Below are positions 1 to 9,313 of a DNA stretch of 64,000 nucleotides, in pieces (the first letter of the stretch is position 1; every line of letters begins with the position of its first letter). Under the pieces are notes generated by a model. The model was not told the origin of the DNA. It was given only the letters and a program-made list of their open reading frames with translations, and ran no database searches. Made by a program: the position numbers and the translations under genes. Source of the stretch: Humitalea sp050632385 (GTDB taxonomy: Bacteria > Pseudomonadota > Alphaproteobacteria > Acetobacterales > Acetobacteraceae); the NCBI RefSeq assembly GCF_050632385.1, contig NZ_CP192599.1:3038001-3102000 (forward strand), in the 5' to 3' direction.

Positions 1-982
1 AGGCTTCTTCCGCCTGGTCCAGCCGGAACACCGCGGTCACCATCGGCATCGGATTGATCGCGCCGCGCGCCAGCACATCGACCGCGGCGGCGAATTCCGC
101 GTGGAAGCGGAAGGTGCCGCGCAGGGTGATCTCCTTGGCGACCAGGCGCGACAGTGGCAGGGTTATGTCGTCGCCGAGGCCCATCTGCACGATGGTGGCG
201 CCGGGGCGCGCGGCCTCGATCGCGCCGGCGAGGGCGCTGCCGCTGCCACTGGCTTCGAAGACCACGTCGAAATGGCCCTTGTCGGCATGGTAGCCGGCCA
301 GGGCATCGGGTTCGTCGTGCAGCGCGATGGTGCGGGTCGCCCCCATGCGGGTGGCGAACACGAGGGGTGCGGCCATGAGGTCGGTCACCACCACCTCCGC
401 CGCCCCGCCCAGGCGCGCGACGGCTGCCGTCAGCACGCCGATGGGCCCCGCCCCGGTCACCAGCACGCGCCGGCCCAACAACGGCCCGGCCTGGGCGGCC
501 GCATGCAGGCAGACGGCGAGCGGTTCGGCGAAGGCCGCCAGGGTCAGGTGCATGCCGGGCGGCAGCACGACGCAACGCGCGGCCTCGCAGACCAGTGCCT
601 CGCGGAAGGCGCCATGGACATGCGGCATCCGCATCGCGCTGCCGAAGAAGCGCATGTCCAGGCAATGGTTCGGCGCCCCGCCGAGGCAGAATTTGCACAT
701 GCCGCAGGGCAGCGACGGGTTCACCGCGACCTTGTCGCCGATGGCGACGCCCGTGACGCCCGCACCGATCTCGGCGACCGTGCCCGCGACCTCATGCCCC
801 AGGACCATCGGTTGCCGCAGCCGCATCGCGCCAAAGCCGCCGGCGTGGAAGTAATGCAGGTCCGATCCGCAGATGCCGGCCGCACCGATGCGGACCAGCA
901 CCTGGCCGGGGCCGGGCGGGCCGGGGTTGTCGGCTTCGACACGCAGGTCGTGGGCTGCGTGGATGAACAGCGCGCGGGTCAT
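1..982 (-). CDS. idnD: L-idonate 5-dehydrogenase, zinc-dependent (partial at window edge)
   Basis: A medium-chain, zinc-dependent alcohol dehydrogenase that should oxidise L-idonate to 5-ketogluconate with NAD(P). The reading frame starts at the ATG ending at 982 and runs off the window after about 327 codons, so only the last few residues of a roughly 340-residue family are missing. Visible features are catalytic-zinc residues Cys38 in GICGSDLHYF and His63-Glu64 in LGHE, the structural-zinc cysteines 93, 96, 99 and 107, the RFFGSAM segment typical of idonate dehydrogenases, and a GAGPIG nucleotide loop near residue 178. Its start overlaps the stop of the 2-hydroxyacid dehydrogenase gene by four bases (ATGA), so the two are probably one operon. 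Sorbitol or threonine dehydrogenase activity is the main alternative. Confidence 0.8.
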   Translation of the reverse strand, partial: MTRALFIHAAHDLRVEADNPGPPGPGQVLVRIGAAGICGSDLHYFHAGGFGAMRLRQPMVLGHEVAGTVAEIGAGVTGVAIGDKVAVNPSLPCGMCKFCLGGAPNHCLDMRFFGSAMRMPHVHGAFREALVCEAARCVVLPPGMHLTLAAFAEPLAVCLHAAAQAGPLLGRRVLVTGAGPIGVLTAAVARLGGAAEVVVTDLMAAPLVFATRMGATRTIALHDEPDALAGYHADKGHFDVVFEASGSGSALAGAIEAARPGATIVQMGLGDDITLPLSRLVAKEITLRGTFRFHAEFAAAVDVLARGAINPMPMVTAVFRLDQAEEA

Positions 983-1923
983 GCGACGGGCGTCAGCAAG
1001 GGGCGGCCGTCCAGCCAGGCTTCCATATTCGCCAGCATCAAATCGCCCATGGCGCCGCGTGTCTCATAGGTCGCCGAGGCCGCATGCGGTTGCAGCACCA
1101 CATTGGGGAAACCGGCGAACACCGGGTCGATGGCGGGTTCGTTCAGGAACACATCCAGCCCGGCCGCGCCCAACTGGCCGCTGCGCAGGGCGGCGATCAC
1201 GGCCGCTTCCTCGACCACCGTGCCACGGGCGACATTGACCAGGATCGCGCCCTTCGGCAGGGCGGCGATGACGGCCGCCGAGACCAGGTTGCGCGTCGCC
1301 GGGCCACCGGCCGCGCAGACCACCAGCGCATCCACATGCGGCGCCATGGCCAAGGGGTCCGGGTAATAGGCGTAGGGGATGTCCTGCTTGCTGCGGCCGG
1401 AATAGGCGATGGGCATGGCAAATCCCTCCGCCCGCTTCGCCACCGCCCGGCCGATGGCGCCGAGGCCAACGATGCCCAGGCGCTTGCCATACATGCGCCG
1501 CTGCAAGGCCATCGATCCCTTGGCCGCCCAGTCGCCGCCGCGGACCCAGGCATCGCCGGCCGGGATCTGCCGGAAGGCCGACAGCAGCAGTGCCAGGGCC
1601 ATGTCCGCGACCTCATCGGTCAGCACGCCGGCGGTATTGGTCACCGGGATCTTGCGGGCGCGGCAGGCGGCCAAATCCACCATGTCGGTGCCGACGGCAT
1701 AGCAGGCGACGATCTCGAGATTCGGCAGGGCGGCCAGTTGTTCGGCGTTGATCCCGGTCTCGCCCCGCGTCGAGACGAACCGCACCGACGCGCCATGTTT
1801 CGCCAGGAACGCCGGTTTGTCGGCGGCGGAGAAATATTCCAGCACGGTGAACCGCCGGGCCATCGCATCCAGGTCGCGTTGCGGCAGATGCCCGATCACC
1901 AGGACTGCTGGCTTGTCCGTCAT
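979..1923 (-). CDS. D-2-hydroxyacid dehydrogenase (2-ketogluconate reductase-like)
   Basis: An NAD(P)-dependent D-isomer 2-hydroxyacid dehydrogenase of 314 residues. By family and neighbours it probably reduces 2-ketogluconate, or a related keto sugar acid, to gluconate. The Rossmann motif GLGAIG is at about 153-158. The catalytic triad is visible as Arg233 in NVARGT, Glu262 in FLNEP and His280 in QPHAAS. I start it at 1923 because a GGGG purine run lies at normal spacing; the ATG at 1929 sits directly against that run. It is the first gene of a minus-strand pair with idnD, and faces idnO across about 57 bases that must hold both promoters. Glyoxylate or hydroxypyruvate reductase is the alternative substrate assignment. 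Confidence 0.82.
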   Translation of the reverse strand: MTDKPAVLVIGHLPQRDLDAMARRFTVLEYFSAADKPAFLAKHGASVRFVSTRGETGINAEQLAALPNLEIVACYAVGTDMVDLAACRARKIPVTNTAGVLTDEVADMALALLLSAFRQIPAGDAWVRGGDWAAKGSMALQRRMYGKRLGIVGLGAIGRAVAKRAEGFAMPIAYSGRSKQDIPYAYYPDPLAMAPHVDALVVCAAGGPATRNLVSAAVIAALPKGAILVNVARGTVVEEAAVIAALRSGQLGAAGLDVFLNEPAIDPVFAGFPNVVLQPHAASATYETRGAMGDLMLANMEAWLDGRPLLTPVA

Positions 1924-1980
1924 GTTCATTCCCCCCGAAGCGCGTAAGTTTGGCCAAGGATGACAGGGGAAAGCAAAAAA

Positions 1981-2742
1981 ATGAAACAGGCCCTCTTTGA
2001 CCTGACCGGCCGTCGCGCCCTGGTCACCGGCTCCAGCCAGGGGATTGGGCTGGCCCTGGCGCGGGGGCTGGCGGAGGCTGGTGCCTCCGTCGTGCTGAAC
2101 GGGCGGGATGCTGGCAAACTGGCGGGGGCCGCGGCGTCGTTCGGCGACACCGCCGTGCAGACCGCCGCCTTCGACGTGACCGACCAGGCGGGGGCCGAGG
2201 CCGCCGTCGCGGACCTGGAGGCGCGCCTCGGGCCGATCGACATCCTGATCAACAATGCCGGGATCACCCGCCGCTTCCCCGCGACCGAATTGCCGGAATC
2301 CGCGTGGCGGGAGGTGATGGCGGTGAACCTCGACGGGTTGTTCTTCATGGCCCAGGCGGTCGGCAAGCGCATGGTCCAGCGCGGGCGCGGGAAGATCGTG
2401 AACATCTGCTCGGTGCAGAGCGATCTCGGCCGACCGGGCACCGCCGCCTATTCGGCCAGCAAGGGTGCGGCGCGGATGCTGACGCGCACGCTCTGCGCCG
2501 AATGGGCCAGGCATGGCGTGCAGGTGAACGGGTTGGCGCCGGGGTATTTCGCGACCGAGCTGACCAAGGCGCTGGTGGATGACCCGGTCTTCACCGCCTG
2601 GCTGTGCCAGCGCACCCCGGCCGGCCGCTGGGGGCGGGTGGAGGAATTGGTGGGGGCCGCGGTGTTCCTGTCGGCGCCGGCATCGGATTTCGTCAATGGG
2701 ACGATGGTCTATGTGGATGGCGGGATGACCGCGGTGGTCTAG
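1981..2742 (+). CDS. idnO: SDR oxidoreductase, gluconate 5-dehydrogenase-like
   Basis: A classical short-chain dehydrogenase of 253 residues that matches the gluconate 5-dehydrogenase (5-ketogluconate reductase) type. It shows the cofactor motif TGSSQGIG at about 16-23, NNAG at 91-94, catalytic Ser144, and the YSASK motif with Tyr157 and Lys161. An in-frame ATG at 1960 exists, but AGGGGA at about ten bases before 1981 favours the later start. Divergent from the hydroxyacid dehydrogenase/idnD pair, it completes the expected route L-idonate to 5-ketogluconate to D-gluconate. The substrate is inferred from this context, as SDR sequences alone rarely fix it. Confidence 0.75.
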   Translation: MKQALFDLTGRRALVTGSSQGIGLALARGLAEAGASVVLNGRDAGKLAGAAASFGDTAVQTAAFDVTDQAGAEAAVADLEARLGPIDILINNAGITRRFPATELPESAWREVMAVNLDGLFFMAQAVGKRMVQRGRGKIVNICSVQSDLGRPGTAAYSASKGAARMLTRTLCAEWARHGVQVNGLAPGYFATELTKALVDDPVFTAWLCQRTPAGRWGRVEELVGAAVFLSAPASDFVNGTMVYVDGGMTAVV

Positions 2743-2789
2743 GCGCGGGGCGCAAAACAGCAGGGCAACTGGCCATCGCCGGCGCGATC

Positions 2790-4778
2790 ATGTCCAATCC
2801 GTGCATGATCAAAATGGGCGATACGCGGAAGGGCATGATTCCCGTGCTGGCGAATGACGTGGCCGAGGGCCTCGCCCCTTCGGGCGCGGGCGTGCGTCGC
2901 GCCGCCTGGCTACCAGCCCGCGCCGATCGCCACGCGATCAGCGCGATGGAGGGTCTCCGCGCCTCGCTCGCCGTCGGTGTCGTCGTCGCGGCCGACATCT
3001 GGGTGGATGTGCCCATGCTGCATGTCGCGGCACTGGCGGCGCTGCTGACCTGCCTGGGCGACAGCGCCGGGCCGATACGGCCGCGACTTTGGGCGGGGCT
3101 GGCTTTTGCGGTCCTGGGCGCGGTCGCTTTCGCCGGCTTCGGGGCGCTCAGCCAGACCGATCCCTCGTGGGCGACGGGCCTTGCCGTATTGTGCATCTTT
3201 GGCGGCGGCTTGGCCCGCGTCTGGGGGGCGGCCGCGACCGGCGTCGGCAATATGCTGACCCTGGCGATCGTGCTCGCGGTCGGCCATGTGACGCCCCCCG
3301 GGCTGCACGGCGCGGCGGCGCTGGCCTTTGTCACCGGCAGCCTTTGGGCGACGGCGATGACCCTGCTGTTCTGGCGGATCGACCCGGCCGGCCCCATCCG
3401 CGCGGCGCAGGCCCGGGTCTGGCAGCGCGTCGCCGAGCTTGCCCGCGTGGAGCAGGCGCTGCTGGCCGAAGGCGCGCCCGGCACGGCGTGGGAGGCCGCG
3501 ACCCGCGAAAGCCGCTCCTGCCTGCGCGACGCGATCGAGGCCGCCCGGGCGCTGATCCTGGACGCGCTGCGCCCCCGCGCGCCGGCGCTGCGCCTGGCAC
3601 AACCGGCGCTTCTGGCGCTCAACCGGGCGGAGGATGTCTTCGCCGCGCTGATCATGCTGGCCACCCGCTTCGAGGCCCCCGATCCACCGCGGGCGGAGGC
3701 CGCACCCCTGCTCGGCTGGATCGCCGCCCACCCCGATCCGGCCACCGCGGGCACCGCCCCGCCCGGGGATCTGGCCGATCCCCTGCTGGCGCGGATCGCG
3801 GCGGGACTGGCCACCACGGACATCGCGCCGCTGGCCGCCGATGCGCCGGCGCCGCCCTGGCCGGAGGCGGTGTTCGGCCCGCTGCGGGACAACCTGACCA
3901 CGGAGTCGGTGATCCTGCGCCACGCCGCGCGCTGCGCCGTCCTGGCCGGGGGGGCGCTGCTGTGGTCGCTGCTCTGGCCGCATCCCTTCCAGCAATGGCT
4001 GACCCTGGCGCTGGTGCTGACCATGCAGCCCTTTGTCGCCGTCACCTGGCAGCGGGCGCTGGAGCGTATCCTGGGCACCTTGGCAGGGGCCGCCGTCGCG
4101 GCCGGCCTGGCGCTGCTGGTGGTCGGGACGCCGGCGCATGCGGTCGCCTACCTGCTGATCTGCGGCATCGCCTTCACCTTGCGCGGGGTCAGCTACGGGC
4201 TGTTCATCGCCTGCCTGACCCCCTGCCTGCTGATCCTGACCGAAGCGCGGCTGCATGACGCGACGATGTGGGACATCGCGGCGATGCGGGCGGCCTATAC
4301 CCTGGCCGGCGGCGGTCTTGCCGTGGCCGCCAGCCTGCTGCTGTGGCCGAGTTGGGAGAATGCGCGAACGGGGGCCGCCCTGCGCGCGGCGATCGCCGCC
4401 CATGCCGACTACCTCGCCGCCGCACTGGGTGGTGCCGCCGATGCCACGCAGCGCGCGGCGCGCAGGGCGGCGGGCCTGGCCAGCAACAACCTGGAGGCCT
4501 CGATCGCCCGCCGGCTCCAGGAACCCGCCTGGCACCGGGCGGAAGGTGCCGATGCCGCCATCGTCGCCGATGCGGCGCTGCGCCGCCTGGCGGGGCTAGC
4601 GATGGGGAGCGGCGAGGCCGCCGATGATCCGGCGTGGCGCGCCTGGATCCCGGCGGCGCTGGCGGCGCTGGGCCGGGGCGCGGCGCCGCCACCCTGCCCC
4701 GCCGTCGATCCACCGCCGGGGCGCCTAGACGCGATGCGCCGCCAGGTCGCCCTGCTGGAGCAAGGCGTTCACGCCTGA
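2790..4778 (+). CDS. FUSC-family membrane transporter (YccS / aromatic-acid-exporter-like)
   Basis: A membrane protein of about 660 residues with the layout of the fusaric-acid-resistance (FUSC) family. A block of hydrophobic helices near residues 60-200 is followed by a cytoplasmic, Ala/Arg-rich region, then a second membrane block near residues 375-530 (start of the FUSC-like repeat at LRDNLTTES) and a soluble C-terminus. Such proteins are proposed exporters of aromatic or weak-acid compounds; the substrate here is unknown. The start is uncertain: ATGs at 2790, 2805, 2814 and 2835 are all in frame, and 2835 has a nearby GGAAGG. No periplasmic adaptor (EmrA/AaeA-like) gene is adjacent, unlike in many FUSC exporters. 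It follows idnO by 47 bases and may be cotranscribed. Confidence 0.75.
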   Translation: MSNPCMIKMGDTRKGMIPVLANDVAEGLAPSGAGVRRAAWLPARADRHAISAMEGLRASLAVGVVVAADIWVDVPMLHVAALAALLTCLGDSAGPIRPRLWAGLAFAVLGAVAFAGFGALSQTDPSWATGLAVLCIFGGGLARVWGAAATGVGNMLTLAIVLAVGHVTPPGLHGAAALAFVTGSLWATAMTLLFWRIDPAGPIRAAQARVWQRVAELARVEQALLAEGAPGTAWEAATRESRSCLRDAIEAARALILDALRPRAPALRLAQPALLALNRAEDVFAALIMLATRFEAPDPPRAEAAPLLGWIAAHPDPATAGTAPPGDLADPLLARIAAGLATTDIAPLAADAPAPPWPEAVFGPLRDNLTTESVILRHAARCAVLAGGALLWSLLWPHPFQQWLTLALVLTMQPFVAVTWQRALERILGTLAGAAVAAGLALLVVGTPAHAVAYLLICGIAFTLRGVSYGLFIACLTPCLLILTEARLHDATMWDIAAMRAAYTLAGGGLAVAASLLLWPSWENARTGAALRAAIAAHADYLAAALGGAADATQRAARRAAGLASNNLEASIARRLQEPAWHRAEGADAAIVADAALRRLAGLAMGSGEAADDPAWRAWIPAALAALGRGAAPPPCPAVDPPPGRLDAMRRQVALLEQGVHA

Positions 4779-4790
4779 ACGAGGTGTTTC

Positions 4791-5699
4791 CTACGGCGCG
4801 GCGTGGGCCTTGCACCAGGCCGCGACCTCGGCATGCGTCGCGAACCAGCAGCCGCCCAGTGCCTTGGCATGGGCGATCACCCGTTCCAGCACCGGCATGC
4901 GGCTGCGGTGGCCGATGTGGTGCGGGTGCATGGTCAGCAGGAACAACCCGCGTTCGGCCCAGGCACCGTCCAATTCGCCGATGAAGATCTCCGCGACCGC
5001 GGAGGGCGGGGTATAGGGCCGCAACCCGCCAAAGCGGGCCATGTTGAAATACACCGCATCGTCGCGGATCCATTCGGGCGGCAGTTCGACGATGCCGGTG
5101 GCCTGCCCATCGGCCATCAGTTCATAGGGATCGTCATCGGCCATCAGGCTGCTGTCGTAGAGCAGCCCCATCTCCCGGATGATGTCGAGCGTGCGCAGCG
5201 AGAAATCCCAGCTCGCCGTCCGCATCCCGACCGGCCGCTGGCCGGTGACGCGCAGCAGCGTGTCGGCGGCGCGGAAGGCCAGGTCACGCTCGACGACATA
5301 GGGCAGCGCGGTGTTGCGTTCGTGGATCCAGGAGTGGATGCCGATCTCGTGCCCGTCATCGGCGACGCCACGCGCCTCATCCGGGTAGAGCAGCGCCGAT
5401 ACGGCCGGGTAGAAGAAGGACGCCTTGACGCTTTCGCGCGCCAGCAGCGCGCGGATGCGCGGCACGCCCTGGCGGTTGCCGTATTGGCCCTGGCTGATGC
5501 GCATCGGGCTTTCATCGGAATCGCGCAGCGGGATGGTGTCGTGGTCGGCGTCGAAGGACAGCGCCACGGCGCAGCGCGCGCCATCCGGCCAATGCGTCGG
5601 CTTCAGGCTGCGCCCGGCGCGGGCGCGGCCGGTGATCCGGCGCCAGACGGGTTCGGGCCATTCCCAGGGGTTGCCGTCGGGATGTGGGGCATCGGTCAT
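4791..5699 (-). CDS. Polysaccharide deacetylase-family protein (PuuE-type allantoinase-like)
   Basis: A NodB-homology (carbohydrate esterase 4) protein of 302 residues without a signal peptide. It therefore fits the cytosolic PuuE/allantoinase-like branch, which hydrolyses small amides, better than peptidoglycan deacetylases. Metal-site motifs are visible: SFDADHD with Asp50 and Asp52, and HSWIH with His122 and His126. A late MHPHHIGH segment supplies the usual third histidine region. The start at 5699 overlaps the stop of the upstream ketopantoate-reductase-like gene by four bases, so the pair is translationally coupled. It converges with the FUSC gene with only 12 bases between. The substrate is not predictable from sequence. 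Confidence 0.75.
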   Translation of the reverse strand: MTDAPHPDGNPWEWPEPVWRRITGRARAGRSLKPTHWPDGARCAVALSFDADHDTIPLRDSDESPMRISQGQYGNRQGVPRIRALLARESVKASFFYPAVSALLYPDEARGVADDGHEIGIHSWIHERNTALPYVVERDLAFRAADTLLRVTGQRPVGMRTASWDFSLRTLDIIREMGLLYDSSLMADDDPYELMADGQATGIVELPPEWIRDDAVYFNMARFGGLRPYTPPSAVAEIFIGELDGAWAERGLFLLTMHPHHIGHRSRMPVLERVIAHAKALGGCWFATHAEVAAWCKAHAAP

Positions 5700-6712
5700 G
5701 CTGCGACTCCGCAAAGTTCGTCGGCCAGGTCCTGGCCGATCGCGCGGCGGCCGGTTTCGATATCGGTGATCAGCGCGACCAGCCGGTCGGCCAGCGGCGT
5801 CGCCAGCCCATGCCGGCGAGCGGCGGCGCGGACGGGCGCCAGTTGCGCCGCGACATCGGTCGGGCGCTTGCGAACGGACAGGTCGCGCCAGATGCCGCTG
5901 CGCGGCTTGGCGGCGGCGCGGTTCATCGCCTCCAGCGCCGACAGGCAATGCGTCATCGCGACGAAGTCGTCGCGCAGGAAGGCGCCGGGGTCGAAATTGT
6001 CGAAGCCCAGGGGCGTCACGCCCTCGGCCCGCGCGACTTCCAGGATCTCGCGCACCAGGGCCACGATCATGCGGCGGCGCGCCGGGCTGCCGATGAATGC
6101 GGCGATGGTGTCGTCGGTCAGCGCGGAGGCCTTCAGGATCGCGCCATAGCCCGCCTTGCCCCAGAGGAAGCCAAAGATGTTCTGGGACAGCACGGCATCG
6201 GGTTCGAAGATGCGCATCGTCGCATGCAACGCTTCGATCCGCGGCGTCACGGCGCCGTCCAATTCGCCCACCACCACCGCGCCGCGCTTGGCGTAGTGCA
6301 GCCGCCCGGGTGCGAGGTAATCCGCGTAGAAATTGACGAAGGCGCCGATGGTGCGCGGCCGCCCGACGATATCGGCGATGACCAGCTCGTTCAGCCCGTT
6401 CTGGCAGGAGACGACGGCGCCGTCTTCGGCCAGGTGGGGCGCCAGCGCGCGCGTCGCGGCCTCGGTATGGTGCGCCTTGACCGCCAGGATGATCAGGCGG
6501 TGCCGGCCGGTCATCTCCTCGGGCAGGAAGGCGTCGCCGCCAACGGTGAAGGCATCGACCGGGCCTTCGATCGCAAGCCGGCCGGCGCGGATGGCCGCCA
6601 CGTGCTCGGGCACGACATCGACGAAGACCACCGACATGCCGGCACGGCGCAGATAGGCACCGATGATGCCGCCGATCGCGCCTGCACCCCACACGACCAC
6701 CGGTTCCGCCAT
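5696..6712 (-). CDS. Ketopantoate reductase-family (ApbA/PanE-like) oxidoreductase
   Basis: An NADPH-dependent 2-dehydropantoate 2-reductase-family protein of 338 residues. GAGAIGG at 9-15 is the nucleotide loop, CQNGLNE is the conserved NG motif, and LWGKAGYGA carries the lysine that acts as general acid in PanE. The start at 6712 has AGAGGAA at good spacing. It sits in a catabolic-looking group with a deacetylase-family hydrolase, an SDR and a TTT binding protein rather than with panB/panC. I therefore infer a role in reducing another 2-keto acid and not in pantothenate synthesis. It is divergent from the SDR gene at 6809. Confidence 0.75.
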   Translation of the reverse strand: MAEPVVVWGAGAIGGIIGAYLRRAGMSVVFVDVVPEHVAAIRAGRLAIEGPVDAFTVGGDAFLPEEMTGRHRLIILAVKAHHTEAATRALAPHLAEDGAVVSCQNGLNELVIADIVGRPRTIGAFVNFYADYLAPGRLHYAKRGAVVVGELDGAVTPRIEALHATMRIFEPDAVLSQNIFGFLWGKAGYGAILKASALTDDTIAAFIGSPARRRMIVALVREILEVARAEGVTPLGFDNFDPGAFLRDDFVAMTHCLSALEAMNRAAAKPRSGIWRDLSVRKRPTDVAAQLAPVRAAARRHGLATPLADRLVALITDIETGRRAIGQDLADELCGVAA

Positions 6713-6808
6713 GTTGGTTCCTCTGCTTGCAGTTTCCGTCTTCCGCCGCCGTTTGCGCGCGGTCAACCGCATTGACGGGTGGGGGGCGGATGGGATCATG
6801 ACGGCACG

Positions 6809-7573
6809 ATGCATGATCCCCTCGACTTCACTGGCCGTACCATCGCCGTCACCGGCGCCGCGATGGGTTTTGGGCGCGCCATCGCGCGCGCCTTCGCTAG
6901 CCGCGGGGGTCGCGTCTGGGCCTGCGACATCGACGCGGGCGGGCTGGCCGAAACCGCCGCGGGCACCGCGATCGCGACCGCGGCCTTCGACCTGACCGAC
7001 CGCGCCGCCGCGCGCGACTGGGTGGTGGGGGTCGAACGGGAGGCCGGCGGTCCGATCGGGATCCTGGTGAACAATGCCGGCGGGATGCGCGGGCAGCACG
7101 GCCAGCCGATCGAGGATGTATCGGACGAGGATTGGGACGGCATTTTTGCCCTGAACGTCGATGCGACCTTCGCCGTCACGCGTGCCGCGGCACCGGCGAT
7201 GAAGCGGGCGGGCACCGGGCGGATCATCAACATCAGCTCGGGCGCCGCCTTCCGCCCGTCGCGCACGCGCATCCAGGCCTATTGCAGTGCCAAGCACGCG
7301 GTGCTGGGCCTGACCCGGCAATTGGCGATGGAATTCGGCCCTTTCGGGATTACGGTGAACTCCGTGGCGCCGGGCCTGGTGCTGACCGATGCCGAGAAGC
7401 AGCAGGGCTGGGATGGGCAGTCGGACGACCGCCGTGCCGCCACCCTGTCGGGCATCGCGCTGGGTCGCCTGGGTGCCCCGCAGGACATCGCCGATGCGAC
7501 GTTGTTTTTCGCCTCCGACCTCGCCGGCTTCGTCTCGGGCCAGATGCTGCCGGTCAATGGGGGATCGTTCTGA
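6809..7573 (+). CDS. SDR family oxidoreductase
   Basis: A classical short-chain dehydrogenase/reductase of 254 residues. The cofactor motif TGAAMGFG is at about 15-22, NNAG at 88-91, Ser143/144 in NISSG, and the YCSAK motif has Tyr158 and Lys162. Asp40 after the second beta strand suggests NAD rather than NADP. The ATG at 6809 was chosen because it starts directly before the domain (MHDPLDFTGR); an in-frame ATG at 6779 lies upstream. It is followed after 19 bases by a TTT-type binding protein, so uptake and oxidation of the same compound is plausible. The substrate is unknown. Confidence 0.78.
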   Translation: MHDPLDFTGRTIAVTGAAMGFGRAIARAFASRGGRVWACDIDAGGLAETAAGTAIATAAFDLTDRAAARDWVVGVEREAGGPIGILVNNAGGMRGQHGQPIEDVSDEDWDGIFALNVDATFAVTRAAAPAMKRAGTGRIINISSGAAFRPSRTRIQAYCSAKHAVLGLTRQLAMEFGPFGITVNSVAPGLVLTDAEKQQGWDGQSDDRRAATLSGIALGRLGAPQDIADATLFFASDLAGFVSGQMLPVNGGSF

Positions 7574-7592
7574 TCATGAACAGGAGCAGCCC

Positions 7593-8573
7593 ATGACCAC
7601 CACCACACGCCGCGCGGCGCTCGCGCTGACATTGATGGCGCCGTCCATCGTCCGGGCGCAGGGCACCCGGTGGCCCGACCGGCCGATCCGCATGATCGTG
7701 CCCTTCGGCACCGGCGGCGGCACCGACATCACCATGCGGCTGCTGGCGCCGAAGCTGGCGCAGATTCTGGGTGTCAGCGTGGTCGTGGAAAACCGCCCCG
7801 GCGGCGGCAGCACGGTGGGCACGGATTACGTCGCCAAGCTGCCGCCCGATGGCGCGACCTTCGTGTTTGCGACGCTGTCCTCGACCGGTCTCGCGGTCGG
7901 GCTGTATCGCAACCTGCCCTATGATCCGGTGCGCGACCTGACGGCCATCGCGCCGACGAACTTCATCCCGATCTGCCACAGCATCACGACGCGCGGCCTG
8001 ACCGCCCGCACGACCGAGGAATGGATCGCCGCGCTCCGCGCCAACCCCGGCCGCTATTCCTACGGCAGCGCCGGGGTCGGCACATCGGGCCATATCGCGT
8101 CGGCCGCCTTCCTGACCCAGACGGGCACCGAGGCGGTCCATGTGCCCTACCGCGCCCCGGGGCAGGTCTATACGGCCCTGATCGCCGGGGAGATCCAGTT
8201 CAACAGCGACATCCCCAGCCTGATGCTGCCCTATCACACGGATGGCCAGGCGCGGACGCTGTTCGTCGCGACGGATGAGCGGTCGAGCCTGATGCCCGAT
8301 GTGCCGACCGCGGCCGAGGTCGGGCTGCCGGGCTACAAATCCTATTCCTGGTATGGCGTTTTTGGTCCCGCCAACCTGCCGGCGCCGATCACCACCCGCA
8401 TGGCCAGCGCGATCGACGAGGCCCTGGCCGATCCCGCCATCTCGGCGCGGCTGGAAGCCATGGGAACGCCGACCATGCGCGGCTACACGCCGGAGCGCTT
8501 TGCCCAGTATGTGAAGGACGAGATCGCGCTGTGGGTGCCGATCGTCCGGGCCTCCGGCGCCACGGCGGATTGA
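7593..8573 (+). CDS. Tripartite tricarboxylate transporter (Bug-type) substrate-binding protein
   Basis: A periplasmic binding protein of 326 residues of the TctC/Bug family. It has a short export signal (TRRAALALTLMAPSIVRAQ) with a likely cut after RAQ, then the hallmark WPDRPIRMIVPFGTGGGTD region that binds the carboxylate ligand. It also carries VENRPGGGSTVG and the C-terminal LPAPITTRM helix typical of the family. AGGAG precedes the ATG at 7593 at normal spacing. No TctA/TctB membrane genes are beside it, as is common for the large orphan Bug sets of Burkholderiales and Acetobacteraceae. The ligand is unknown; context suggests a substrate of the neighbouring SDR. Confidence 0.88.
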   Translation: MTTTTRRAALALTLMAPSIVRAQGTRWPDRPIRMIVPFGTGGGTDITMRLLAPKLAQILGVSVVVENRPGGGSTVGTDYVAKLPPDGATFVFATLSSTGLAVGLYRNLPYDPVRDLTAIAPTNFIPICHSITTRGLTARTTEEWIAALRANPGRYSYGSAGVGTSGHIASAAFLTQTGTEAVHVPYRAPGQVYTALIAGEIQFNSDIPSLMLPYHTDGQARTLFVATDERSSLMPDVPTAAEVGLPGYKSYSWYGVFGPANLPAPITTRMASAIDEALADPAISARLEAMGTPTMRGYTPERFAQYVKDEIALWVPIVRASGATAD

Positions 8574-8605
8574 GGCGGGCGGGGCGCGGCGGGTTCCGTC
8601 GCGCC

Positions 8606-9313
8606 CTACGCGTTCACCACCACCACCGTCACATTGTCCCGCGCGCCGGCGGCGACGGCGGCGCTGACCAGTTGATCCGCCCCGGCCCCGGCCAGCATCA
8701 TCCCGGCCAGTTGCGCTTCCGGCAATTCCTTGAACACGCCGTCGCTGCACAGCATGAAGCGGTCGCCGGGCTGGATGCGGTCCGACACCTTGTCCAGCGC
8801 CAAGGCCCCCTGCGCGCCGATGGCGCGGGTGATGATATTGGCCTGCGGGTGGCGCTCGGCCTCTTCCTCGGTCAAGGCGCCGCTATCGACCAGTTCCTGC
8901 ACCAGGCTGTGGTCGCGCGTCACGCGATGCAGCACCCCGCCGCGCAGCACGTAGATGCGGCTGTCCCCGGCCCAAAGTGCGGCGTAATGCCCCCCGCGCG
9001 CCAACAGCACGACCACGGTGGAGGCGATGACGCCGCCCGTCCCGCGCTCCTCCGCACGCGATTGCATATCGGCATGGACCGCATCCAGACGCAGCCGCAC
9101 CTGGGCCAGCATTTCGGCCGCCGACAGGCCGGGGGGGATGCCGATCAGCGCCTCGGCGATGGCGGTGCTGGCGACATCGCCCGCGCCATGCCCGCCGGCG
9201 CCGTCGGCGACGGCCCAGAGGCCGACCTCCGGCCGGTCCACCAGATTATCCTCGTTCCGCTTGCGGACAGCGCCGGGGTGGGAGCAGGCGGTGGATCCGA
9301 GTACGCCGCTCAT
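8606..9313 (-). CDS. pppA: PP2C-type Ser/Thr phosphatase, T6SS-associated
   Basis: A metal-dependent protein phosphatase (PPM/PP2C) of 235 residues, the usual partner that reverses FHA-linked phosphorylation in type VI secretion clusters. The metal-site motifs are all present: RKRNEDN with Glu21-Asp22, ADGAGGHGAG with Asp37-Gly38, AGDSR, CSDG and the terminal RDNVTV. The more usual ADGMGGH has become ADGAGGH. The start at 9313 overlaps the tagF stop by four bases, placing the gene last in the tagH-tssK-tssL-tssM-tagF operon. No PpkA kinase gene lies in the cluster; a Hanks-type kinase gene sits at 54875-55852. Confidence 0.87.
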   Translation of the reverse strand: MSGVLGSTACSHPGAVRKRNEDNLVDRPEVGLWAVADGAGGHGAGDVASTAIAEALIGIPPGLSAAEMLAQVRLRLDAVHADMQSRAEERGTGGVIASTVVVLLARGGHYAALWAGDSRIYVLRGGVLHRVTRDHSLVQELVDSGALTEEEAERHPQANIITRAIGAQGALALDKVSDRIQPGDRFMLCSDGVFKELPEAQLAGMMLAGAGADQLVSAAVAAGARDNVTVVVVNA